Shown: positions 1 through 10,485 of the stretch, piece by piece
Layout of the letters: each line of letters begins with the position of its first letter
Numbering within the stretch: position 1 is the first letter of the stretch
From: Roseithermus sacchariphilus
Lineage (GTDB): Bacteria > Bacteroidota > Rhodothermia > Rhodothermales > MEBIC09517
Direction: 5' to 3'
Length of the DNA: 64,000 bases
Assembly: GCA_003285105.1 (NCBI GenBank)
Contig: CP030158.1
Span: forward strand, 62,001 to 126,000
Made by a program: the position numbers and the translations under genes
Notes under the pieces: generated by a model
What the model was told of the DNA's origin: nothing
The model's input: the letters and a program-made list of their open reading frames with translations, nothing else
Databases searched by the model: none

Positions 1-76
1 CGGCCGAGGCCCGCTCCTGACGCAGCGCATCCACGAGGGCGGCGTGGGGAGCCTGAAGCTTGAGGAGGTTGGTCAT
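1..76 (-). CDS. Partial hypothetical protein, N-terminus only
   Basis: An ATG at 76 on the minus strand opens a frame that stays open to the window edge (25 residues, beginning MTNLLKLQAPHAALVDAL). The fragment is too short to assign to a family. No good ribosome binding site precedes it; a perfect AAAGGAGGTGG at 98-108 lies on the opposite strand and is not followed by a start codon. It could also be an incidental open frame. Confidence 0.3.
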   Translation of the reverse strand, partial: MTNLLKLQAPHAALVDALRQERASA

Positions 77-177
77 GGACCTGAAGGAGTCTGACGAAAG
101 GAGGTGGCTAAGGCCCGCACAGGACCTGACGGGAAGATAGGAGCCGGCATGGAGTCCTGCACCCCCCGATATCCCCT

Positions 178-223
178 TTCATGAGAGGTTGACCGAATCG
201 TTCATGAGAGGTTGATCGAATCG
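178..223. repeat. Tandem 23-bp duplication
   Basis: The 23-mer beginning TTCATGAGAGGTTGA occurs at 178-200 and again at 201-223 with one C/T difference. It lies in non-coding DNA just before the heptamer array. No function is evident. Confidence 0.8.
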
Positions 224-258
224 GCCCGGGCATTACGCAACCGGACCGGACAAAATGG

Positions 259-482
259 GCTGTGGGCTGCTCGCTGCTGGCTGCTCGCTGCTGGCTGCTC
301 GCTGCTGGCTGCTCGCTGACGGCTGCTCGCTGACGGCTGCTCGCTGACGGCTGCTCGCTGACGGCTGCTCGCTGACGGCTGCTCGCTGACGGCTGCTCGC
401 TGACGGCTGCTCGCTGACGGCTGCTCGCTGACGGCTGCTCGCTGACGGCTGACGGCTGACCGCTGATCGCTGACGGCTGCCT
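259..482. repeat. Heptanucleotide array, 32 copies of GCTGNNN
   Basis: From 259 to 482 the DNA reads as 32 uninterrupted 7-bp units. Every unit starts GCTG. The last three bases vary, mostly CTC alternating with CTG in the first part and CTC alternating with ACG in the rest. No unit breaks the register. The array lies between the partial gene at the left edge and the lipoprotein gene ending at 500. Similar units recur near 48.5 kb and 61.8 kb. Confidence 0.95.
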
Positions 483-499
483 GGGGCGGCGTCTATCCA

Positions 500-1063
500 C
501 TACTCCCGCTGCGGATCCGGCCATCGGAAGCGCGGTCCGGCCTCCGGGGCCGGGAGCGGAAGCCGGGGTGCCCTCCGCTCCCACTCCTCACCGAAGTTGC
601 GTATGACCTCCGGCGAGACCCCCGGCCCGTACGTCCGTATGCGCGCATCGACCGAGGGGTCGGGCCACAGGACGATGCCGGGGTCCATCTCGGCGGCCCA
701 TGCCGCACGATTGCGAGCCCACCCGTCGCGAACGCCCTCCGGCAGCCCCCGGCGTAGCGAATCCGCCCAGGCTCGCAGACGGAGCGAATCCGGCCAGGCT
801 CGCAGACGGAGCGAGTCCGGCAGCCAGAAGAAACGCAGCGAGTCCGACCAAGCCCGCAGGCGGCGTGAATCCGGCCAGGACCCTTCGTAGAGGGTATCCG
901 GCCAGGCATGAAGGGCGAAGGGGGCGAGGTGGAACGAAGCGGCCGAGGCATCCGGGGACCTGCCGGCCACGGCTTCGCCGTCGCAGGCGCACGGCGCCTG
1001 GGCGGTCGCGCATCCGCCGAAGATCAACCCGAGCGTGCAGAAGATCGTACCGATGTGCTTCAT
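500..1063 (-). CDS. Putative lipoprotein with tandem WPDSLRLRA-type repeats
   Basis: This is a 187-residue protein starting at ATG 1063. The N-terminus (MKHIGTIFCTLGLIFGGC) looks like a short lipoprotein signal with Cys18 as the lipidation site, although Phe at -3 is not ideal. Residues about 55-110 consist of imperfect nine-residue units (WPDSRRLRA, WPDSLRLRA, WADSLRRG). At DNA level two neighbouring units are nearly identical 27-bp repeats around 760-815. The rest has no recognisable domain. It is the last gene in the minus-strand run after the GDYXXLXY gene, with a 97-bp gap. The family is unknown; the reading frame is supported by the signal sequence and the coherent repeats. Confidence 0.65.
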   Translation of the reverse strand: MKHIGTIFCTLGLIFGGCATAQAPCACDGEAVAGRSPDASAASFHLAPFALHAWPDTLYEGSWPDSRRLRAWSDSLRFFWLPDSLRLRAWPDSLRLRAWADSLRRGLPEGVRDGWARNRAAWAAEMDPGIVLWPDPSVDARIRTYGPGVSPEVIRNFGEEWERRAPRLPLPAPEAGPRFRWPDPQRE

Positions 1064-1160
1064 CGCAGAGGCAGGCTGGTATCGGGAACGTTTTCGCTCC
1101 TAACGCGCGGATCCGTCCGTTTCGTATGCAGCGGGGCTCAGCCCGAGTTCAAGCCCGGAT

Positions 1161-1664
1161 TCAAAAGGCCGGTGGGCCGAGCGGCCGCCGGGCCTCGTCG
1201 CGCAGGCCGACGAGCAGGCTCTCTCCCTCCGGGTTCACCTTCAGCGCGCCGTACCGCGCCCCGCTGTAGTAGTCCGCGTGGCCTTCCTGGAAGAAGAACG
1301 CCTCGGCGCCGAACTGCACCCGGCCCTGCCGTTTGCGGTAGGCGATGAGCTGCTCGTTCGGCCCCAGCGGCTCGCCCTCGCGGTAGAGCCGGTCGATACG
1401 CGCCACGCTATCCGGCCCGACGACCAGCACCAGCCGTCCCCGGCGAGGCAGCGCCTCCGGCGGCAGGGTCGAGTCGGGGAAGGCGTACCGGAGGTCCATG
1501 TAATCCCCCTGCATGAGCGAGCGCGGGTCGACCGGGGCCAGGCGTAGCAGCACGGTGCGGCCCTCGGCCAGCAGCCGCTCCTTCTGCGCGATCAGGTACG
1601 CCGGCACGCCGAGCACGGCCAGCGTGACGAGCGCGAGGATGCCGTATCGAATGCGGGCGGTCAT
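1161..1664 (-). CDS. GDYXXLXY domain protein
   Basis: This 167-residue protein has one N-terminal membrane segment (residues about 8-25) followed by an extracytoplasmic domain. It carries the family signature GDYMDLRY at residues about 53-60. Its start codon overlaps the stop of the DUF4401 gene in an ATGA arrangement (1661-1664), so the two are translationally coupled. GDYXXLXY proteins commonly sit beside DUF4401 and DUF2157 membrane proteins, exactly as here. The biochemical role of the trio is unknown. Confidence 0.88.
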   Translation of the reverse strand: MTARIRYGILALVTLAVLGVPAYLIAQKERLLAEGRTVLLRLAPVDPRSLMQGDYMDLRYAFPDSTLPPEALPRRGRLVLVVGPDSVARIDRLYREGEPLGPNEQLIAYRKRQGRVQFGAEAFFFQEGHADYYSGARYGALKVNPEGESLLVGLRDEARRPLGPPAF

Positions 1665-2773
1665 GAGCGTGGCGGAGATCCTGGATCGAGGAAGCGGGGC
1701 CGCTGACCTCGCGAGGGAGCGGGCTCATCCGCCCAGAGCCGCACCAGCACCAGGCGGAGCCCCAGGAGCACCCCGCCGCCACCAGCCAGCACGGCCGACT
1801 TCTGCAGCAGCGTCAGGTCGAGGTCGTAGTAGTAGAAGGACAGGAACCCGGCCAGCGCCACCACCGCCAGCCCCATCAGCGTCCGGTTGCCGCGCCGGAA
1901 TCCGAGGGCGAGCACCAGCAGCGCTCCCATCACCCCCGGCGCCGGGGCCGTCAGCAGCGCCAGCACGACCGTCCCGCCCGTCAGCATCCAGGCGACCGGC
2001 TCCGTGAGGGACGCGCCGAGGCGCCGCAGCTCCTGCCCCTCCAGGAACAGCAGCCCGCCCAGCAGCACCAGCGTGGCGATCCACCAGGCACGAACCCCGA
2101 CCGTATCACCCGGCACGGACAACACCAGCAGGCCGAGCAGGCTCACCACGAGCCCATAGCCCGCCGGGCGGGCGAGGTCGCCGTACCCGGCGGCGACGAG
2201 GCGGCTCTCGCCGAGCCACACCGCCACGACGCCCGGCACCAGCAACGCCATCACGACGTGCAGCGCATCGGGGACCTCCTGCACGACGAGCAGCACCACC
2301 AGCGCCGTCACCACGACCAGCACCGAGAGGAAGCGCCGCGCGGCATCCCGGTAGCGCCACAGCATCACCCCTTCGGCGAGCATCGCCGCGAGGCAGGCCA
2401 CCTCCACGCGCTCCGTGCTGGCGCCCAGTCCGCCGACGAGGCTGAGCACGCCGACGAGGCTGAGCACGAACAGCACCTGCCGCAGGTACAGGCTGCCGGC
2501 CCGCCGGTGCAGCCCGAGCGCCACGGCCGCCAGCACGGCCCCCAGCGTGGCCAGCACCAGCGGCTCCTCCGTGAGCGCCCCCAGGCCGAGGAGGAACGAG
2601 AGCAGAAACCCCGCCGAGATCCAGGCCCCGATGATCGTCAGCGCCCGCACGTACCAGGGCTCGGCCGGCTCGTGATCGGAACGAGCCGCGGCCAGCGCCG
2701 CCTCGACGCGCCCGGCGTCCAGGTAGCCTTCGGCCTGTAGCCGTTGCAGTACCGTGTCGAGGGAATGGGGCAT
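1661..2773 (-). CDS. DUF4401 integral membrane protein
   Basis: This is a 370-residue polytopic membrane protein. I place the start at ATG 2773 (MPHSLDTVLQRL), five bases after the stop of the upstream DUF2157 gene; the frame stays open further upstream, but only as a shadow of that gene. A short cytoplasmic N-terminal helix-rich segment (LQAEGYLDAGRVEAAL) precedes about ten hydrophobic segments starting near residue 45. The C-terminus overlaps the GDYXXLXY start by four bases. The family has no established function; the tight packing suggests a membrane complex with its two neighbours. Confidence 0.87.
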   Translation of the reverse strand: MPHSLDTVLQRLQAEGYLDAGRVEAALAAARSDHEPAEPWYVRALTIIGAWISAGFLLSFLLGLGALTEEPLVLATLGAVLAAVALGLHRRAGSLYLRQVLFVLSLVGVLSLVGGLGASTERVEVACLAAMLAEGVMLWRYRDAARRFLSVLVVVTALVVLLVVQEVPDALHVVMALLVPGVVAVWLGESRLVAAGYGDLARPAGYGLVVSLLGLLVLSVPGDTVGVRAWWIATLVLLGGLLFLEGQELRRLGASLTEPVAWMLTGGTVVLALLTAPAPGVMGALLVLALGFRRGNRTLMGLAVVALAGFLSFYYYDLDLTLLQKSAVLAGGGGVLLGLRLVLVRLWADEPAPSRGQRPRFLDPGSPPRS

Positions 2774-2778
2774 GGCGG

Positions 2779-3774
2779 CTACGGGGTGGGCGGATAGCGT
2801 CGCAGCCAGGTGACGGCCAGGTACAGCAGCGCGATGACGACCAGGGCGACGAGCAACCGACCGCCGGGCCAGTCTCCGAGGAGCCGCGCGGCCAGGGCCG
2901 TCCCCACGCCGATGCCGCTGAGCAGGGCGGCGGCCACGACGTACAGGTCGCCCGGCGGCCGGCGATACCACCAGAGAGCACCGCCGACCACGCCCGCGTA
3001 GGCAGGCACGGCCACGAGGTGCATCGGATGGCTCCACCGTTCCTCCGGCGGGACGAAGATCAGCAGGATGACCGGGACGGTGACGCAGAAGAGCAGGACC
3101 GTGGCGATCAGCCGGGGCGCCCAGCGCCGACGCAGCCAGGTCACGCCGCGGGCGGCGCCGACCTCCCAGGCCGCCAGCGCGAGGGCCTGGAAGCCGGCGA
3201 GCACGAGCCAGAGGCCGACCCCGCCCGCGGCCTCCGGCCCCGGCACCTGGAGCCAGTAAAGCACCAGCGTGGTGTCGAGCAGCGCGAGCCAGCCGATCCA
3301 CAGCCACGCAGACCGGCTGATGAACACCCATCCCGCCACGAGCAACGCCCACGTGCCGAAGAGCCCGTAGGGGTCGGCTCCCGTCTGATAAACCTGCCCG
3401 TAGACGGCCAGCAGCGGCCCCGGCAACACGGCGGCGACCAGCAGCGCCACCTGCCCCGGCCCGGTGTCCAGCCCGAACCGCCACGCCGCCACGACGGCCG
3501 CCAGAATCCCTCCCATGATCAGCCCGAACCGCGCAAAGCGACCGAGATCGTCCCAGTTGTAAGCGAAGAAGAAGACGATACCGGCCAGCAGCAGCACCAC
3601 CCCGACGATGAGCAGCAGCCGGTCCAGCAACCAGCGCCAGGCCGACCGGTCCGGCACGTAGCCGGCGAGATCCAGCCCCCGCTCCAGCGCCTCGGCCGAG
3701 AGGTACCCGGCTGCCGCAAGCCGCCGGAGGCGCTCCGGCGAGGCCGTCAGGTCCGAGGCGTCCGGGTCATCCAT
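2779..3774 (-). CDS. DUF2157 integral membrane protein
   Basis: This 331-residue protein starts at ATG 3774 (MDDPDASDLTASPERL). A GTG at 3876 would add 34 residues of unlikely sequence, so I prefer the internal ATG. The N-terminal region (LRRLAAAGYLSAEALERGL) is the DUF2157 cytoplasmic motif. It is followed by many transmembrane helices from residue about 48, including AYNWDDLGRFARF, typical of the family. It is the first gene of the DUF2157-DUF4401-GDYXXLXY cluster, and lies about 100 bp downstream of truC. Its function is unknown. Confidence 0.87.
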   Translation of the reverse strand: MDDPDASDLTASPERLRRLAAAGYLSAEALERGLDLAGYVPDRSAWRWLLDRLLLIVGVVLLLAGIVFFFAYNWDDLGRFARFGLIMGGILAAVVAAWRFGLDTGPGQVALLVAAVLPGPLLAVYGQVYQTGADPYGLFGTWALLVAGWVFISRSAWLWIGWLALLDTTLVLYWLQVPGPEAAGGVGLWLVLAGFQALALAAWEVGAARGVTWLRRRWAPRLIATVLLFCVTVPVILLIFVPPEERWSHPMHLVAVPAYAGVVGGALWWYRRPPGDLYVVAAALLSGIGVGTALAARLLGDWPGGRLLVALVVIALLYLAVTWLRRYPPTP

Positions 3775-3879
3775 GGAAGGCCGGCGTGAGGAGAGAAGAG
3801 CAGAGCGGGTAGCCACAAGAACGCCTCCCGGACGAACGAACGCAACGGAGCCGCCGCCTCCCTCCGCCAGCCCCACCCC

Positions 3880-4611
3880 TCAGCCCCGCCTGCGCCAGGG
3901 CACCGGCACCGCGTCGGTCCAGGCCAGGCGCTCGACCACCTGCCAGAAGCTGTCCTCCAGCGGCGCGTCGACGGTCAGCGGCGCGTCGACGGTCAGCGGC
4001 GCGCCGCTGGAGGGATGCGGCACGGTGAGGCGCACGGCGGCGAGCAGGAGGCGGTGGCTATCGAGGTGCTCCTTGAAGCTCCGGTTGTGCCGGTAGTCGC
4101 CGTGCTTGTAGTCCCCGATGACGGGATGGGCGATGCGATTGAGGTGACGGCGGATCTGGTGGAAGCGGCCCGTCTCCGGCTGCACCTCCAGGAGCGCGTA
4201 CCGGCTCGTCGGATAGGGACCGACGGCGTAAGGAAGCTCGGCCGTGGCCAGGCGGCGGTAGCGCGTCCGTGCAGGGCGGGGCGTCGTCTGGCCGGGCTTC
4301 GCCAGCGGGTGGTCGATGCAGCCCTCCGGCTCCGGGTGCCCGCGCACGACGGCCAGGTACGTCTTCTCCACACGCCGCTCGCGAAAGGCCTGCCCCAGAT
4401 GCCGCGCCGCCTCGGGCGTGAGCGCGAACAGCAGCACCCCGGAGGTGGGCCGGTCGAGCCGGTGGACGGGATACAGGTAGCGTTCGATCTGGTCGCGCAC
4501 GAGCTGCAGGGCCGCCGTCGCATCGGGCTCCTGCGGGGGGCGATGCACGAACAGCCCGGCCGGCTTGTGCACGGCCACGAGCGCTTCGTCCTGATAGAGG
4601 ATCTCCAGCAC
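3880..4611 (-). CDS. truC: tRNA pseudouridine synthase C (TruC)
   Basis: This RluA-family pseudouridine synthase most resembles TruC, which makes pseudouridine 65 in tRNA. The catalytic motif HRLDRPTSGVLLFA carries the nucleophilic Asp. GRFHQIRRHL and HPVIGDYKHGDY are the other conserved blocks. I choose the GTG at 4611 because the protein then begins (M)LEILYQDEALVAVHKPAG, matching the known TruC N-terminus; a TTG at 4659 would add 16 residues encoded by the duplicated metH end. That gives 243 residues. Near the C-terminus the segment TVDAPL is tandemly repeated (18-bp repeats at about 3960-4010), which is not a family feature. The gene probably once followed metH directly. Confidence 0.88.
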   Translation of the reverse strand: MLEILYQDEALVAVHKPAGLFVHRPPQEPDATAALQLVRDQIERYLYPVHRLDRPTSGVLLFALTPEAARHLGQAFRERRVEKTYLAVVRGHPEPEGCIDHPLAKPGQTTPRPARTRYRRLATAELPYAVGPYPTSRYALLEVQPETGRFHQIRRHLNRIAHPVIGDYKHGDYRHNRSFKEHLDSHRLLLAAVRLTVPHPSSGAPLTVDAPLTVDAPLEDSFWQVVERLAWTDAVPVPWRRRG

Positions 4612-4616
4612 GTCGC

Positions 4617-4647
4617 CTAGGCCGCCACCGCGCCGGACTCCGGCTCG
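4617..4647. repeat. Left copy of 31-bp direct repeat (metH 3' end)
   Basis: These 31 bp, starting CTAGGCCGCCACCGCGCCGG, are identical to 5582-5612, which encode the last nine codons and the stop of metH on the minus strand. This copy lies immediately before the truC start. The two copies bracket the toxin-antitoxin pair and the 5.5-kb palindrome. Confidence 0.95.
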
Positions 4648-4680
4648 GTGGCCCGACAAACGACGCTACCGACGGCCTTC

Positions 4681-5100
4681 TCACCGTCGTACCCATTCCA
4701 GAAACGCATGCGCATTCAACACAGGGATGCTGCGAAAAGGGTGTAACACAAGCAGGTCTGCATCGCCCGTGACGATACAGGCGGCGTTTCCTTCCACGGC
4801 CAGCGCCAGGAACTTGTCGTCCGCGGCGTCCCGGCACGCCCGAATGGTCGTCTTGACTTCGACCAGGGTCGCCTCTCGAATCAATCCGTAGAGCAGTTCC
4901 TCTCGCCGCTCCCGGCGCACGTATCGGTCGAACCGTTCCCGCCGCAATACGCCACTCAATTCCTCCGCTACCTCCTCCGACAGCAACACCGTTCCTCGCC
5001 GCAGCGCCATCTTCAGCGCTCGTCCGGGGAGCGATTCGTCGAAGAGGAAAGCGCTGACGATCGTGTTCGTGTCAAAGACGTATCGTGGCCTATCGCTCAT
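4681..5100 (-). CDS. PIN-domain toxin of a type II toxin-antitoxin pair
   Basis: This 139-residue protein has the fold signature of PIN nucleases of the COG1569/TIGR00305 'putative toxin component' group. VFDTNTIVSAF (Asp10), a conserved Glu in SEEVAEELSGVL (about residue 45), the Asp pair in DAADDKFLALA (about 90) and TGDADLL (about 112) supply the acidic metal-binding site. PIN toxins of this type are predicted RNases. The start overlaps the end of the antitoxin gene by 11 bp. The pair is bounded by 31-bp direct repeats and interrupts what looks like a former metH-truC junction. Confidence 0.88.
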   Translation of the reverse strand: MSDRPRYVFDTNTIVSAFLFDESLPGRALKMALRRGTVLLSEEVAEELSGVLRRERFDRYVRRERREELLYGLIREATLVEVKTTIRACRDAADDKFLALAVEGNAACIVTGDADLLVLHPFRSIPVLNAHAFLEWVRR

Positions 5101-5317
5101 CCAGGAGGTCGTTCAGGATCTCCGGGGTCAGGCCTCTAGCCTGCGCCTCGGCACTGGCTTCCCGCATGACCTGCTCCAGAGGCCGGGGGGGCTGCGCGAT
5201 GCCGCTGATCTGCAGGCTCAGCAGAAGGTCGATCTTGCGACGATCCTGCTCGGAGGCCGCCTCATAAATACGTGCGGCTTCCGGGGTTACGCGAACCGTG
5301 ATTTCCCTGGTTTCCAT
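5090..5317 (-). CDS. Antitoxin partner of the PIN toxin
   Basis: This 75-residue protein starts at ATG 5317 (METREITVRVTPEAAR), preceded by GGGTGGGAAG as a weak ribosome site. In-frame upstream starts exist but add Cys- and Arg-rich sequence unlike the family. The N-terminal beta strand EITVRVTPEAARIYEAA suggests a ribbon-helix-helix type DNA-binding antitoxin. The C-terminal tail (LTPEILNDLLDER) is the usual toxin-wrapping part. It precedes and overlaps the toxin gene, the normal order for such pairs. Autorepression from its own promoter region (5318-5581) is likely by analogy, not shown. Confidence 0.75.
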   Translation of the reverse strand: METREITVRVTPEAARIYEAASEQDRRKIDLLLSLQISGIAQPPRPLEQVMREASAEAQARGLTPEILNDLLDER

Positions 5318-5471
5318 CGTCTTCCCACCCTTGTGGCACGTGGTCTTCCCGCAGCGTACGTCGTACGGCCTCTCCGGTTCACCGCGGCGAACGGCCATCA
5401 TCCCGGCGGACGGCCACCCTCGTGCTGCGTCAAATATGAAATGACGAGTTCATGCGCGCGGCTGTTTGGTC

Positions 5472-5534
5472 GCCGGCAAGGCGTCGAATCGCGGCGTAGC
5501 CAGAGCTACGGCAAGATTCGGGAACGCCGCCGGC
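5472..5534. repeat. Long imperfect palindrome, REP-like hairpin element
   Basis: Nested complementary arms are visible: GCCGGC (5472-5477) with GCCGGC (5529-5534), GGCG (5480-5483) with CGCC (5525-5528), CGAATC (5485-5490) with GATTCG (5515-5520), and CGTAGC (5495-5500) with GCTACG (5505-5510) around a CAGA loop. The element lies between the antitoxin gene and the right 31-bp repeat. It could be a bidirectional stem-loop or one end of a mobile unit. Confidence 0.75.
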
Positions 5535-5581
5535 GGGCGAACGGACCGCGCAGAACCTGTCAGAACAGGCTTGACGGAACA

Positions 5582-9298
<3,717 letters not shown>

Positions 9299-9398
9299 GA
9301 ACCGATCCGACGTGGTTTCCGATGGAAGCGTACAAACGGAGCGCCCCGGGGAAGGTTCTTCGGGGATGGGCGCCGGACGCGGAGCGGCCGCCGGCCGG

Positions 9399-10052
9399 TC
9401 ACGCTCCCTCGGCCCGCAGCGCCTCCACGACGGCCCGGAAGTCGGCAGGGAGCGGGGCGGTGAAGGTCGGCTCGCGGCCGTCGGGCAGGGGAACCTGGAG
9501 GCGGTGGGCGTGCAGGAGCAGGCGCGGATAGCGGCTCTGCACATCCACATCGCCATAGAGCGGGTCGCCGACGAGCGGATGGCCCAGGTGGTAGAAATGC
9601 ACGCGCAGCTGATGCCGGCGCCCGGTGACGGGGTGCGCCTCTACGAGGGTGTACGGCCCGATCCGCTCGAGCACGCGGAAGGTGGTGGTGCTGGCCTTGC
9701 CGCGCCGGGGATCGACGCCCATCCGCCCGGAGCCGAACTTCCGCAGCGGGGCCTCGATGACGCCGTGCTCCGGCTCGATGACGCCGTGCGCCAGGGCGAG
9801 GTAGGTCTTCTCCACGCGCCGGGCCTCGAAGGCCATGCTCAACGCACGGTGGGCCGCGGCGTGCCGGGCGAAGAGCAGCACCCCACTCACCGGCCCGTCC
9901 AGCCGGTGCACCACGAACAGCCGCTGCCCCACCTGCTCCGCGACCCGCTCCAGCAGCGACGGCGCGCGCCGGTCGTAGCCGGGGATGGTCGCCACCCCCG
10001 CCGGCTTGTCCACCACCAGCACATCGTCATCCGCATGGATCACCGGAATCAT
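9399..10052 (-). CDS. RluA-family pseudouridine synthase
   Basis: This 217-residue protein starts at ATG 10052 ([19 protein letters not shown]). [17 protein letters not shown] holds the catalytic Asp, and [21 protein letters not shown] is the conserved RluA-family block. It lacks an N-terminal S4 domain, so it is closer to RluA/TruC-type enzymes than to RluD. The target uridine cannot be told from the sequence. It lies 100 bp upstream of metH in the same orientation, so metH is flanked by two pseudouridine synthase genes. Confidence 0.85.
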   Translation of the reverse strand: MIPVIHADDDVLVVDKPAGVATIPGYDRRAPSLLERVAEQVGQRLFVVHRLDGPVSGVLLFARHAAAHRALSMAFEARRVEKTYLALAHGVIEPEHGVIEAPLRKFGSGRMGVDPRRGKASTTTFRVLERIGPYTLVEAHPVTGRRHQLRVHFYHLGHPLVGDPLYGDVDVQSRYPRLLLHAHRLQVPLPDGREPTFTAPLPADFRAVVEALRAEGA

Positions 10053-10485
10053 CGCTGCGACCTCGAACCAGACGACAGGGTCTCTTTCATGATGAACCGT
10101 GTATGCCGCGCCGGCGGCTTCAGATTCGCAGACCGCTCTCCTCGCACCTTTTTCACGAGCGGACCTCACCGCCGGGCGCCTGTATCCAGCGGCTCATCGA
10201 TGCTCCGGTTTAAGCCATCCCGGCCAGGCACGATTATAGAAAGAGCCTTGCGGTTCCTCGAAACCGAAGCCACCCGCTGGCTGAACCCCACAACATGGCC
10301 CCTCAGCCCCGGATCTTCCCCTGCGTGACATCCCCCACCGTAGCCCACGCCGAAGCCGCTTGCCCGACCATCCGCCCCTGCAGGTCCGCCCCGACCGGCA
10401 CCGGGGAGAGGCTCCGACGCGCTCTCATCGCTCAGCAGGACACAGACCGGGTTACCGTACCGTTCCATTCAACGTCATCACGATC
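10053..10485. other. Intergenic region between divergent genes, no gene seen
   Basis: These 433 bp separate the minus-strand pseudouridine synthase from the plus-strand chemoreceptor. The open frames here have no family resemblance. It presumably holds both promoters; an AT-rich patch GATTATAGA near 10230 is the only suggestive element. I see no riboswitch or RNA gene. Confidence 0.5.

Noticed and set aside
98-108. Perfect Shine-Dalgarno sequence AAAGGAGGTGG on plus
   Set aside because: No start codon lies at a usable distance; the nearest ATG opens only an 11-codon frame.
259-482. Possible CRISPR array
   Set aside because: Units are 7 bp with no spacers, and no cas genes are nearby.
9299-9398. 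Riboswitch (SAM or cobalamin) before metH
   Set aside because: The 100 bp show no B12-box or SAM-core elements and metH closely follows another gene.
10166-10468. 100-codon open frame on minus upstream of the chemoreceptor
   Set aside because: Gly/Arg-rich without any domain or ribosome site, and it overlaps the probable chemoreceptor promoter region.
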